DNA from: Vibrio gigantis
GTDB lineage: Bacteria; Pseudomonadota; Gammaproteobacteria; Enterobacterales; Vibrionaceae
Length of the DNA stretch: 64,000 bases
Direction: 5' to 3'
NCBI RefSeq assembly: GCF_024347515.1
Contig: NZ_AP025493.1
Coordinates: 62,001 to 126,000, forward strand
Position numbers and translations under genes: made by a program. The notes beneath the pieces were generated by a model, which searched no databases, was not told the origin of the DNA, and was given only the letters and a program-made list of their open reading frames with translations. Every line of letters starts with the position of its first letter. Within the stretch, counting starts at the first letter, position 1. This document shows, piece after piece, positions 53,657-62,712 of this stretch.

Positions 53657-56131
53657 TTATGCCTTTTTTTGACTCTGCTCGGAGTTAAGCAAGAAGTAAG
53701 ACAACCAGTCATCAATCGGCAGAGGGCGCGCGAAGAAATAGCCTTGAGCATATTTACAACCAATCTGACGCAATGTCTTAACATGGCTCGGGGTTTCAAG
53801 ACCTTCAGCAATTACTGAAAAGTCGAGTATTTGCGCGAGCTTAAGAACCGCGCAAGTAATTTCGTAATCGACCTTTGATGAGTTGATGTCTTCAATAAAG
53901 CTTCGATCTAACTTTACGCAATCTGCCGAAAGGTTCTTCAATACCGACAGTGAAGAGTACCCCGTACCAAAATCATCGATAGCAATCTTGTACCCCTTAG
54001 AATGGAGCACCTCAATGGTTCTCGAGCAGGTTTCAAAATCGCGCATCATGTCTCTTTCGGTAATCTCAAGCAATAATTGGTGAGGTTGGCAATCCGTTTC
54101 ATCCAGTATCACTTGTAACTGGTCAGCGAGGTCTGTCATATAGAACATTCTCGCTGAGAAATTAATTGAGAAAATCACGTCTTGTAGGTCTATTCCCGAA
54201 TGTTGCCATTCCGTGATCAAGCTCGCCACTTTCTTAAATACCCATTTATCGATGTCGATGATCAGGTCACTTTTCTCAGCAACTTCAAGAAAATCAACTG
54301 GAGGAAGTAATCCTAACTTGGGATGTCTCCAACGAATAAGAGCTTCGGCACCGATGATCTCCTGTGAGTCTAAGTCGACTTTTGGTTGGAAGAAGACTTC
54401 AAGCTCGTCGTTGGCGATCGCTTGATGAAGCCCGATGTTGGTTTCGATTAAGTCGTTCACTTCATGGGTCATTTTATCTGCGTAAACTCTGTATTGGTCT
54501 CTACCATTCCGTTTGGCGTGATACATGGCAGTATCCGCGTTGCGAATTAAGGTTTCACGGTCCAAACCATGAGTAGGGTACTCACACACACCAATACTCG
54601 CTGAGACGAAGATAGAATTATTATCGATGTAATACGGCTTTCTTAGCGCTTGATTTAAGCGATCGGCGATGGGTTCACCTTCCTCTAGGCCAACGTTGGA
54701 AAACACAAGTAAGAACTCGTCGCCACCCATTCGTGCAACAAAGCCTTTATCGCCGACTAAGTTACTCAGGATGTCAGAGACGTTGACTAATAAGTTGTCT
54801 CCGGGCGCATGGCCTAAGGAGTCGTTAATGGTCTTAAATTCATCAATATCGAGATAGAACAATAAGAAAGAGGCGTTGCTTTCACTGGATTTTCTAATTT
54901 CTTCATCCAACAGCTTGGTTGCCAACAGTCGGTTGGCTAAATTAGTCAATGGGTCATGGTGCGCGAGGAAGTCGAAGTTCTTTTTCTCTTCAGTGAGATC
55001 GAGATAGGCCTCAGATAGCCTTAAGGCCATGTCGTTATAGGCTTTTTCTAAGTGAGACCATTCGTCACGTCTGCCCAAATTGATTGGGTTTTTTAGGCTA
55101 CCGGATTCTAAACGGTCGAAGCCATGTCTAAGCGCATTGAGTGGTTTTCTAATGTGGTGTCTAACAACGTGGCTAACCAGCAACATCGATAATACAAAGG
55201 CTGAAAAGCTGATAACAATTGCGTTAAGTCTTGATAAGCCAATCTCTTTTTCAAGTTGGTCTGTTAATTCTAAGGCTTGGCTTTGTACACGTGATTCCGT
55301 TTGTTCTACCATCTCCAACAAGTCACTTTGAGCAACTAACAGCGATGCCATCACCAACCAACGCTGTTCCAGGTTTGCTCGAATGCGTTTTAAAGCCGCG
55401 TTGTATCGTTTCACCGTGCGGTGGATTCGTTTCTTCTCTGCGATAACCGCCGCCGTTCCAATATCAACGTTTTCTAAGTGGAGTAAAAATATGTCGAGCT
55501 CTTTCTCGACTTCGATAAGCAGAACTTTCTCCGTTTCTGGTGTGATACGGCTGTGAATGTCACCGACCATTTTACCCGAGGTGAGGAATGACTCTCGTAG
55601 CATGTTGATGAGGTCTAATTCATTGTTATAACGGATGAAATTAGGTTGGTCTAAGTGCTTTAGCTTGCTGTCAGCTATCGCAAATTCGAGTTGATCAAGT
55701 TGCTCGGCTAACGCAGCGTCGATTTGATTGGTCTGCTTGAGGATTCGATTTAATGCTAGCGAACTGCCTAAGAAACGATGGAAGTTATCGATAAAGGCGT
55801 CGATCTTCTGCGAGAATCCTTCGTTGGTCGAGAGATCTCTCAGCCGTTGCAGTTGGAAGTCAACATTGAACGCTTCTTCAGACAGTGTGGTTTCACTGAA
55901 CAAAAAGGTCTGCTCCAGCAGCTTAACGCGAGAGGTTAAAGTGAATACGCGTCGGCTGATCTCAGAGTTAACAATCAAATCTGATACGTGTGTTGAGGTT
56001 TCCGTTTTGAGCGTCGACTCGACGTAATAGAGTGAGCGGATCACCATGATGACGGCAAGGCTAACAATCAATAGCGAAACCAGGTTCGAAATAATGAGCC
56101 GTTGAGTTATGTTTATCTGAGGTAGTTTCAT
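53657..56131 (-). CDS. Membrane GGDEF/EAL protein paired with a periplasmic binding protein
   Basis: An 824-residue inner-membrane protein: helix 1 (about 12-33), a helical periplasmic sensor (35-300), helix 2 (about 303-325), HAMP (about 325-375), an intact GGDEF domain (MGGDEF, 468-473) and an intact EAL domain (EAL 596-598; later ITERD, DDFGTGYSS, KLDRSFI, AEGLET, QGYFFARPL). Both diguanylate cyclase and phosphodiesterase activities are possible; no RxxD inhibitory site precedes GGDEF. ATG at 56131 overlaps the stop of the upstream binding-protein gene (ATGA). The pairing parallels the NspS/MbaA-like pair at 1004-4471, so the binding protein probably senses a ligand and controls this enzyme. 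Confidence 0.93.
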   Translation of the reverse strand: MKLPQINITQRLIISNLVSLLIVSLAVIMVIRSLYYVESTLKTETSTHVSDLIVNSEISRRVFTLTSRVKLLEQTFLFSETTLSEEAFNVDFQLQRLRDLSTNEGFSQKIDAFIDNFHRFLGSSLALNRILKQTNQIDAALAEQLDQLEFAIADSKLKHLDQPNFIRYNNELDLINMLRESFLTSGKMVGDIHSRITPETEKVLLIEVEKELDIFLLHLENVDIGTAAVIAEKKRIHRTVKRYNAALKRIRANLEQRWLVMASLLVAQSDLLEMVEQTESRVQSQALELTDQLEKEIGLSRLNAIVISFSAFVLSMLLVSHVVRHHIRKPLNALRHGFDRLESGSLKNPINLGRRDEWSHLEKAYNDMALRLSEAYLDLTEEKKNFDFLAHHDPLTNLANRLLATKLLDEEIRKSSESNASFLLFYLDIDEFKTINDSLGHAPGDNLLVNVSDILSNLVGDKGFVARMGGDEFLLVFSNVGLEEGEPIADRLNQALRKPYYIDNNSIFVSASIGVCEYPTHGLDRETLIRNADTAMYHAKRNGRDQYRVYADKMTHEVNDLIETNIGLHQAIANDELEVFFQPKVDLDSQEIIGAEALIRWRHPKLGLLPPVDFLEVAEKSDLIIDIDKWVFKKVASLITEWQHSGIDLQDVIFSINFSARMFYMTDLADQLQVILDETDCQPHQLLLEITERDMMRDFETCSRTIEVLHSKGYKIAIDDFGTGYSSLSVLKNLSADCVKLDRSFIEDINSSKVDYEITCAVLKLAQILDFSVIAEGLETPSHVKTLRQIGCKYAQGYFFARPLPIDDWLSYFLLNSEQSQKKA

Positions 56132-57246
56132 TGTGGCTTCCAAATTTTCAGATATGCTTCACGGTAGCCATTTTTAGGGTCGTAGATTCCTTTGTCTGAC
56201 TGGCTGATGAGTTCTTCAACATTATCGGGCGTGACGAGATGTACAGGGGCAGAGTAGCCACTTGGAGGCATCTGGTTGAATGCTCGGTTGAGCTCGTCGA
56301 CAATTTGCCAACCTTGTAGATATAAGGGCTCAGGTACAGTAGCCAGTTGGAATTGACCGCTATTAATCCTTTTGTATGCGGCTTTGCTGCCGTCACCTGC
56401 CGAAATATTTTGTGGTATTCGCCGATGCTCTTCGAGATTAGATTCAAAAGAAGGGATAGCGTAATCAATGTACAAGTCGTTGATGGTTAAGATATGAGTT
56501 ATTTTGTCGTCATACTTCTTATCAAGTTTCTTCAATGTTGCTGGCATCTGCTCGGCAATTTTATCGAGTGGCAAGTAGTTCAGCTCAAGTACATCACATG
56601 TACCGCAACGTTTGATGGTGTTGACCATCGCGTTGGCTTTTATCATCGCTATTTCATAGTTCGGGTCGGTAAACACTATGGTTTTTGCTCGCCCGTTTGA
56701 GTTTACAATCGCGAGTAGCGCTGCCACTTCCGCCACATCGAGAGGATCAGTGGTAATGTTGGTGTATAAGCCTATTTCAGGATTGCCGCCGACAAGCTCG
56801 GTTGCGTGCCAACCAATGACAACAATTCCGAGATCTTCCGCTTGCTTCAAAATGGTTTTGTGTCGAACAGCATCAATACCGCCAAGAACAATGGCATCGG
56901 GTTCAAAGCTGATCGCTTTTCTGATAGCTGCACCTTGGCGTACTTCAGAGCCCAATCCATCAATGAACCTTAGATGCCAATTGATGTTTGAAATGGCCTC
57001 GGAGATGCCTTTACCCACCCCGTAAACACCACCATTACGTAAATCAGAGGCGACAAAAATAACGTTTTTTTCATGACGTACAGCAGGGCCTTGTGTTGGA
57101 CCATCCCAAGTGCTTTGGTTGGAAACCGCACGCATCACTTTTTCTTCAGCATATTTGAAGAAATCATCGTCATGATTACTCGCAAAACTCGGAGAGTAGC
57201 AAGTAGCAGCGAGCAACAAACTCGCAAAATTTAATCTCTTATTCAT
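56128..57246 (-). CDS. Periplasmic sugar-type binding protein (Peripla_BP_4-like)
   Basis: About 372 residues with a signal peptide (cleavage after FA, about residue 22) and a two-lobed type 1 periplasmic-binding fold. The VASDLRNGGVYGVGKGISEA and EPDAIVLGGIDAVRHKTILK stretches, with VVIGWHA and SAGDGSKAAYKRI, follow the RbsB/Peripla_BP_4 pattern. No ABC transporter genes adjoin. It is translationally coupled to the GGDEF/EAL gene. ATG at 57246 is used; a TTG at 57267 with GGGTGA upstream would add seven residues. It is divergent from the LuxP-like gene, with only about 80 bases between. Ligand unknown. Confidence 0.87.
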   Translation of the reverse strand: MNKRLNFASLLLAATCYSPSFASNHDDDFFKYAEEKVMRAVSNQSTWDGPTQGPAVRHEKNVIFVASDLRNGGVYGVGKGISEAISNINWHLRFIDGLGSEVRQGAAIRKAISFEPDAIVLGGIDAVRHKTILKQAEDLGIVVIGWHATELVGGNPEIGLYTNITTDPLDVAEVAALLAIVNSNGRAKTIVFTDPNYEIAMIKANAMVNTIKRCGTCDVLELNYLPLDKIAEQMPATLKKLDKKYDDKITHILTINDLYIDYAIPSFESNLEEHRRIPQNISAGDGSKAAYKRINSGQFQLATVPEPLYLQGWQIVDELNRAFNQMPPSGYSAPVHLVTPDNVEELISQSDKGIYDPKNGYREAYLKIWKPQ

Positions 57247-57327
57247 ATGGCTTATAAAACGCTTCAACTTATAATCACCCTATATTTATAATATTGTTAA
57301 TAAACATTCAAACATTTGGTAACAGTT

Positions 57328-58422
57328 ATGCCGGGTCAAATTTATAAAAATGTTTTGCCAACCCTACTGACAGCGTGTTTTTGCCTCCCTTTGTACGTCA
57401 ATGCTGATGGGGTAAGATCGGAAGCTGATGTAAAGAAACTTGAAAAATTTCAAGAGACTGTAAGTGGCGAGCCAATGTCATTAGCTCCGATGTCGTTAGA
57501 AAAACCGGTAAGAATTGCGCTGATTTATCCAAGTGCAGATATTTCTGACTTTTGGACAAGAAATTACACCGCATTAAAGGAAAGGCTCATTGCTTTGGAT
57601 CTACCTTTTGAGATTAATGAGTTTACCTCCCGACAAATTGAGCACTCATTACAAACCCAATACACTGAGAAAGTCCTGAGTTCTGAGATGCCTTATGACT
57701 TCGTCATTTTTGGCCCTTCTGAACTGGGTATCCAAGCCGGTAATATTCAAAAACTGTCCGCTTCAAAAGATTTCAAAACCTTTATTTGGGCATTCCACAC
57801 ACCTAATGAGCAATGGAAACATCAACCAGATAGTTGGTTCGATTTCTCGAGTGCGATGGGGGCAGAGGCTCTATGTGATCATGTAGTGAAAGAACTGGGA
57901 AGGGAGGTCGAATTTTCAGCAAATCGAGGTATCCCAGGAATAACAGATACTCAACGGTCACAAGGTTTCATTGATTGCGTAGAAGAAAAAGGCGATTGGT
58001 TAACGGTGTATGAGCACTTTGGGCAATACCAGAAGTTAGGTGGGGCTGATGGCGTTCGTTTAGTGCTCGGTAACTTCCCTGAAGTGACCATGGTTCACAA
58101 TGCCAATACTGCAATGACCATGGGAGCGGTAGATGCATTAAACAAGGCTGACATGTTATCTGAAATCTATGTGACGGGTTGGGGCGGAACGGCGAAAGAG
58201 ATAGAAAAGATTCGTTCCGATGAATTGGATGCCACACCTATGCGAATGAGTGATGACCTTGGTGTCGCTACGGCTGAAGCTATTAAGTTTCATTTGGAAG
58301 AGCGAGAGGCAGAAGTCCCTTTGGTTTACCTAGGCCGTATCACTGTTGTACATAACAAGATGAATGACGACCAACTAAATCAGCTAACCAAAGAAGCCTT
58401 TCGTTACTCGGGAAAAAATTAA
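57328..58422 (+). CDS. LuxP-like periplasmic binding protein
   Basis: A 364-residue exported protein that follows Vibrio LuxP along its length: YPSADISDFWTRN near residues 68-79, MGAVDAL, YVTGWGGTAKE, MRMSDDLGVATAEAIKF and the terminal AFRYSGKN. Against LuxP contact residues recalled from the AI-2 complex, Ser73, Trp76, Arg210, Thr261, Trp285 and Arg306 are kept. Gln77, Asn159 and Asp267 are replaced by Asp71, Ala155 and Ala262. No luxQ is adjacent; the gene is divergent from the binding-protein/GGDEF-EAL pair. ATG at 57328 is chosen over an in-frame TTG at 57316. It may bind AI-2 or a related sugar and feed the nearby GGDEF/EAL enzyme. Confidence 0.88.
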   Translation: MPGQIYKNVLPTLLTACFCLPLYVNADGVRSEADVKKLEKFQETVSGEPMSLAPMSLEKPVRIALIYPSADISDFWTRNYTALKERLIALDLPFEINEFTSRQIEHSLQTQYTEKVLSSEMPYDFVIFGPSELGIQAGNIQKLSASKDFKTFIWAFHTPNEQWKHQPDSWFDFSSAMGAEALCDHVVKELGREVEFSANRGIPGITDTQRSQGFIDCVEEKGDWLTVYEHFGQYQKLGGADGVRLVLGNFPEVTMVHNANTAMTMGAVDALNKADMLSEIYVTGWGGTAKEIEKIRSDELDATPMRMSDDLGVATAEAIKFHLEEREAEVPLVYLGRITVVHNKMNDDQLNQLTKEAFRYSGKN

Positions 58423-58450
58423 GCTCGACTCAATCGGACCACCATTAATC

Positions 58451-58508
58451 AAAAGAGCCGCTTGCCTGTTTCGACTGAGTCAGTCAGCAATGGATAAACG
58501 GCTCTTTT
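58451..58508 (+). terminator. Long-stem terminator after the LuxP-like gene
   Basis: AAAAGAGCCG (58451-58460) pairs with CGGCTCTTTT (58499-58508), enclosing 38 bases that include a short CTGAGTCAG-type self-complementary piece. The T-rich end suits a terminator for the LuxP-like gene. Confidence 0.72.
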
Positions 58509-58561
58509 ATTGGGTGGGTGCTGAATCTGAAATTTAGATGACGAAACCTTGCAGGTTTAGT

Positions 58562-60244
58562 TTACTCAGTGATCTCTTGTAACACCTCTCCAATTGAGCC
58601 ACTTGGTTGGGTGATCCCTAGCTTATTCGAAAGTGTTGGTGCAATGTCGTATGGCGTGATTGCTCGCGAGATCTTCTGAGCTTCAACATCGTAGCCTGCA
58701 AAAATAACCGGTACATGGGTGTCGTATTTCCACGGAGAACCATGAGTCGAGGCAATTTGAAGGCCTTCCATGTCGTTAATGTAGCTACGCGGTGCAAATA
58801 CCACATACACGTCGCCAGAACGAGCTGGATGGTAGTTGTTTTTGATGAGCTGCATTACGTGCGTATCCGGCACTCGGTTCGCTGCGATATCACTACTTGA
58901 TACTGCAAATGCAACGCCTTTCACTTTCGCTATTTCATCCGCAATTACTTCTTGTACCTTCGCGAGGTCAAGCTTCTTCTCGGCGATTAAATCGTGATTC
59001 AGATAAATATAAGGCTGTGCATACAAACGAATCGCATCTTTAGTTAAGCCGAATTCATCCTTCAATCGTTTCTCAACACCACTCGAGAGCAGTTTATCCT
59101 TATTAAAGTATTGAGCTTGATTGAAGCCAAGCGCATTTGCCGCAGGTGAAGATTCAGGAACACCGTGGTCGGCAGACAGCACAATTAATGTGTTCTCTAG
59201 CCCGACCTGGTTATCAACGGTTTTGAAAAGCTTAGCGAGAGTCTTATCAAGTCGGATTAGGTTGTCTTCTGTTTCTAGGCTTTCTGGGCCGTATAGGTGC
59301 ACCACGTAGTCGTTTGACGAGAAACTCACAGATAGATAATCGGTTACGTCACCTTGTCCTAGCTTTTCTTGCATCAACAAGGTGCTTGCGAAGTTTTCCG
59401 TGATTTCATCACCAGCAGGGCTCACAGTAAGGGTAGTGCTGAAGTACTTATAGCTTGCCGGGCCGTATGGGTGAGGGAAGGTGCGTTGGAAATCACCGAG
59501 TTTCACTTTGTGTTCGGTATTGTGTTCTTGCAACGTGTACTGATCACGCGGTAATGAAAGCTCCCACTTCTGTTTGGAGTACTGAGCAGCAATCGCTTTC
59601 TCGTTCCAGCGTGATACCCAATCTGGATATTCGTCGTAGTAATAGTTACTCGTTACAAATTCAGATTGTGCTTTGGAGAACCAGAATGCTTTACCACTGT
59701 GTCCCGCTAATGAGATTGCACCGCGGTCTTTCACAGACACGCCGAACACTTTTGATTTGCCACTATTGGAAATCGTCAGCTCATCACCAAACGTAGTAGA
59801 GAGTATTGGCTCAGGAGAGCGACCGTCGCCCTGTGCTGTCTTCTGTGTTGGGTCGATCTCTGTTGCTTTATCTACACCTGCACCAGAGGTCAGCATTTTG
59901 TAGTTACCGTCTTCTACGTTATACACCAAACGTTCTTCACTACGGTCATACCAAACATTACCTACCATGCCGTGTACGCTCGGTGGAGCGCCTGTTGCAA
60001 GAGAGGCATGGCCCACAATTGTCTCTGTGTTGCCATGTTGGTAGTTCGCGTTGGTGTAGTAAGTACCATCATCCATTAAGTATCGGAAACCACCATCACC
60101 GAAGTTGTGCTTATATCGTTCGATTAGGTCTGCGCGCAGGCCATCTACCGTGATTTGAAGGACTAGATCTGGCTTTTCCGCAGCTGAAGCAGGGAGTGCA
60201 CAGAGTAACGCGAGTGTTAGTCCTGAAAGCTTGGTGTATTGCAT
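58562..60244 (-). CDS. PafA-like alkaline phosphatase-family enzyme
   Basis: A 560-residue exported enzyme (signal peptide to about residue 22) of the alkaline phosphatase superfamily, the same fold superfamily as the sulfatases. The GNTETIVGHAS stretch (71-81) has a Thr nucleophile position as in PafA and related phosphatases, and VKDRG (Lys171, Arg173) matches the K-x-R phosphate-monoester pair known in PafA. ADHG and HLYGPES supply metal ligands. It lacks C/S-X-P/A-X-R, so it is not a sulfatase and needs no formylglycine. Expected role: periplasmic phosphate release from organic esters. It lies downstream of the FGE-like lipoprotein gene on the same strand with 129 bases between. Confidence 0.87.
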   Translation of the reverse strand: MQYTKLSGLTLALLCALPASAAEKPDLVLQITVDGLRADLIERYKHNFGDGGFRYLMDDGTYYTNANYQHGNTETIVGHASLATGAPPSVHGMVGNVWYDRSEERLVYNVEDGNYKMLTSGAGVDKATEIDPTQKTAQGDGRSPEPILSTTFGDELTISNSGKSKVFGVSVKDRGAISLAGHSGKAFWFSKAQSEFVTSNYYYDEYPDWVSRWNEKAIAAQYSKQKWELSLPRDQYTLQEHNTEHKVKLGDFQRTFPHPYGPASYKYFSTTLTVSPAGDEITENFASTLLMQEKLGQGDVTDYLSVSFSSNDYVVHLYGPESLETEDNLIRLDKTLAKLFKTVDNQVGLENTLIVLSADHGVPESSPAANALGFNQAQYFNKDKLLSSGVEKRLKDEFGLTKDAIRLYAQPYIYLNHDLIAEKKLDLAKVQEVIADEIAKVKGVAFAVSSSDIAANRVPDTHVMQLIKNNYHPARSGDVYVVFAPRSYINDMEGLQIASTHGSPWKYDTHVPVIFAGYDVEAQKISRAITPYDIAPTLSNKLGITQPSGSIGEVLQEITE

Positions 60245-60373
60245 AGAGTTTCCTTATTCAGTGTTGCCGTAGCGTTCTAACGCTTGGTCAGATTTCTAAC
60301 GTTTGAATGGTACTAATCGTATTTTTAGTATTGCTGGTGAAGGTTAATGAACTGATACCTTCGGTATCTTTAG

Positions 60374-61162
60374 TTAGTTCGTATCTTTAACTAGACGCAG
60401 GCCCATGTCCGACATAGTGATTGATTGGCTTGCGAAATCACGACGGTAACTTTCCGATTCATTTTCGTCATAAGCAAAACTGCCACCGCGAACAGACTTG
60501 TGTGATAAGCCTACGTCACTGTGTTTAGCGTTGTTTGGATTGTCTGTTGGACCAAATCGGTAGAAGGTGTCATCGAAGGCATCAATAACGAATTCGCCAA
60601 CATTACCTGTCATGTCATATAAGCCTAGTTCATTTGGCTTCTTTAGCCCGACTGGGTGTGCGCTATTTTTCGAATTTGCTGAGTACCACGCAACATCATC
60701 TAAGTCGTTGGAACCACTGTAAGTATAGCCTTTGCTCTTGTTGCCACCTTTGGCTGCAAATTCCCATTCAGCTTCGGTTGGTAGACGGTAGTCTTCGCCT
60801 GTTAATTCATTCAATTGCTCAACGAAATAGTTCGCTTGTTGCCAACTTAGGTTGTTGACCGGAACTTGTGGGTTTTGGAAATAACTGAGAGATGAACCCA
60901 TCACCGATTCGAACAGTTCTTGAGTCACCTCAAATTTCGCGATGTAGAAACTATTTACAGTTACATCACGGGCTGGTCGCTCTGCCTTGCTTGCTTCTGG
61001 GCTGTTTGAACCCATGGTGAATGTTCCGCCTTCAACCAACACCATCTCTTGGTCAATTTTTTGGGCGATAGGATGTGTAGGCACGCTTGCACAGCCACTT
61101 AGGAAAATAGTCATGGTGACGCCGCTAACTGCTGCTAAATGTTTGTAATTGAAAAATTTCAT
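60374..61162 (-). CDS. FGE-fold lipoprotein lacking the catalytic cysteines
   Basis: A 262-residue lipoprotein (lipobox LSGC, Cys24) with an FGE-sulfatase/SUMF1-type domain: MVLVEGGTFTMGS, YRLPTEAEWEFAAKGG, GLYDMTGNVGEF and VRGGSFAYDE. In active formylglycine-generating enzymes two cysteines lie in the C-terminal GNVWEW-C and RGGSW region; here the only cysteine in the mature protein is the lipidated one, and GNVWEW reads GNVGEF. It therefore should not oxidise sulfatases and is also on the wrong side of the membrane. A structural or binding role is likely. ATG at 61162 has GAGG upstream; an earlier in-frame start at 61213 is poorer. Confidence 0.88.
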   Translation of the reverse strand: MKFFNYKHLAAVSGVTMTIFLSGCASVPTHPIAQKIDQEMVLVEGGTFTMGSNSPEASKAERPARDVTVNSFYIAKFEVTQELFESVMGSSLSYFQNPQVPVNNLSWQQANYFVEQLNELTGEDYRLPTEAEWEFAAKGGNKSKGYTYSGSNDLDDVAWYSANSKNSAHPVGLKKPNELGLYDMTGNVGEFVIDAFDDTFYRFGPTDNPNNAKHSDVGLSHKSVRGGSFAYDENESESYRRDFASQSITMSDMGLRLVKDTN

Positions 61163-61211
61163 CACGTGCCTCAAATGTTCGAAATAGGCTGTAATTCTAA
61201 CGTTTTTGGTC

Positions 61212-61226
61212 ATTCCTATTGGTTAT
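61212..61226. promoter_or_regulatory. Degenerate ATAAC-N5-GTTAT site, site C
   Basis: On the minus strand ATAACCAATAGGAAT: the left arm and centre match sites A and B, the right arm is 2-3 bases off. It is about 75 bases before the anSME 2 ATG and 50 before the FGE-like lipoprotein start, so it could serve both divergent genes. Confidence 0.5.
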
Positions 61227-61299
61227 AAAGGGTATAACATGCCACTGACTTCATTCGGAATTATGATGGGAACAAGACACTAAGATAGGTAGGTAAATC

Positions 61300-62631
61300 A
61301 TGCACATTACTCAAGGTCCACAATATAACGGTAAAGCTTCTAAGCGCCTGCATGTTATGGCTAAGCCGATTGGCGCCGCATGTAACATTGACTGTAAATA
61401 TTGTTATTACCTTAGTAAGCAAGATTTGTTGGAGTACAAGAAAGGCAGCTCTCCAAGAATGGATGATGAAACGCTAGAGATCTACATCCGACAATACATC
61501 GAAGGTCAAAATACGCCTGAAATTATCTTCTCATGGCAGGGCGGTGAACCTACCATGTTAGGTCTGGCTTATTTTGAACGCGTGGTTGAGCTACAGAAAA
61601 AGTATCAGCCTGAAGGTGTGCTGATTTCAAATGATCTACAAACCAATGGTACGTTACTCAATGACGAATGGGCGCAATTCCTTGCGAAAAACAATTTCCT
61701 GATCGGCTTGAGTATTGATGGGCCTGAGATGCTGCACAATGCCTACCGTACCAACCGAGCAGGCCGTGGCACATTCAAGCAAGTTATGGCTGCGGTTGAA
61801 CTGCTGCACAAACATCAAGTGAAATTCGCAACGCTAACCTGCGTGAATAACCTCACCAGTCAAAATGCACTAGAAGTGTATCGCTTCCTACGTGATGTGG
61901 TGAAGTCTCCACAAATGCAATTTATCCCTATCGTTGAGCAAAAAACCTTTAGAACCGTCGCACCGCAAACCTCTCAAGTGAGTGAGCAATTAAAACAAGG
62001 TGACAAACGTCTTATCCCAGGCCACAAAGATTCGATCATGGAATCATGGTGCGTATCAGATCTAGCGTGGGGTAACTTCCTGATTTCTGTGTTTGATGAG
62101 TGGGCGAAACACGACATCGGTAAAGTGTTTGTTCAGTATTTTGAAGCGAGCTTAGAAACGTGGATTGGGCGTCCCAATCCACTTTGTACCTTGAATGAGA
62201 TTTGCGGTAAAGGCCTTGCTATGGAGCCTAATGGTGACGTGTTCTCTTGTGACCACTACGTTTACCCTGAATACAAAATTGGCAATATTCATCACGAGAA
62301 GCTTGATGATCTGGCGTACAGCGCGCCACAACAGAAGTTTGGTTTCGCTAAATCACGTACACTGACTAGCCAATGTCAGCAATGCGATTACAAGTTTGCT
62401 TGTCATGGCGAGTGTCCTAAAAACCGCTTTATCAAAACTCGTGCGGGTGAGCCGGGCTTAAACTATTTATGCGCGGGTTGGCACAAGTTCTTCTCTCATG
62501 TCGACAAGTCGATGGCGTATATCGCTCGTGCGATGAGAAACCCCGTAGCACATGGTAAGTACAGTGATTCTGTGATGATGGCGCGTCGAGCAGAACTGGC
62601 AAAACAAACGACGTTCGAGACCAAGTTCTAA
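61300..62631 (+). CDS. Anaerobic sulfatase-maturating enzyme (radical SAM/SPASM), locus 2
   Basis: A 443-residue paralogue of the enzyme at 24219. The radical SAM motif CNIDCKYCYY is at Cys28, Cys32 and Cys35, WQGGEPTMLG follows, and the C-terminal cysteine groups for the auxiliary clusters are intact (PLCTLNEICGKG, FSCDHYVYP, CQQCDYKFACHGECPKNR, YLCAGW). It should convert the active-site Cys of sulfatases 2 and 3 to formylglycine in the cytoplasm before export. It is divergent from the FGE-like lipoprotein gene and followed after 81 bases by the HEAT/TPR gene, echoing the order in locus 1. Confidence 0.95.
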   Translation: MHITQGPQYNGKASKRLHVMAKPIGAACNIDCKYCYYLSKQDLLEYKKGSSPRMDDETLEIYIRQYIEGQNTPEIIFSWQGGEPTMLGLAYFERVVELQKKYQPEGVLISNDLQTNGTLLNDEWAQFLAKNNFLIGLSIDGPEMLHNAYRTNRAGRGTFKQVMAAVELLHKHQVKFATLTCVNNLTSQNALEVYRFLRDVVKSPQMQFIPIVEQKTFRTVAPQTSQVSEQLKQGDKRLIPGHKDSIMESWCVSDLAWGNFLISVFDEWAKHDIGKVFVQYFEASLETWIGRPNPLCTLNEICGKGLAMEPNGDVFSCDHYVYPEYKIGNIHHEKLDDLAYSAPQQKFGFAKSRTLTSQCQQCDYKFACHGECPKNRFIKTRAGEPGLNYLCAGWHKFFSHVDKSMAYIARAMRNPVAHGKYSDSVMMARRAELAKQTTFETKF

Positions 62632-62712
62632 TTCAAGGTCTATCAATCTTAACGACATTCAATCAGATATGAGTCTAGGGACAGGCTAAATTCTCAAGTT
62701 TAAGGTACCACT

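Noticed and set aside
60320..60346. AATACTA / GATTA elements upstream of the PafA-like gene as a locus 1-type operator
   Set aside because: The half-sites resemble the 17-bp palindrome but spacing and flanks differ, so chance similarity in AT-rich DNA cannot be excluded.
60374..61162. Calling the FGE-fold lipoprotein a functional formylglycine-generating enzyme
   Set aside because: The required cysteine pair is absent and the protein is lipidated and exported, whereas formylglycine formation occurs before sulfatase export.
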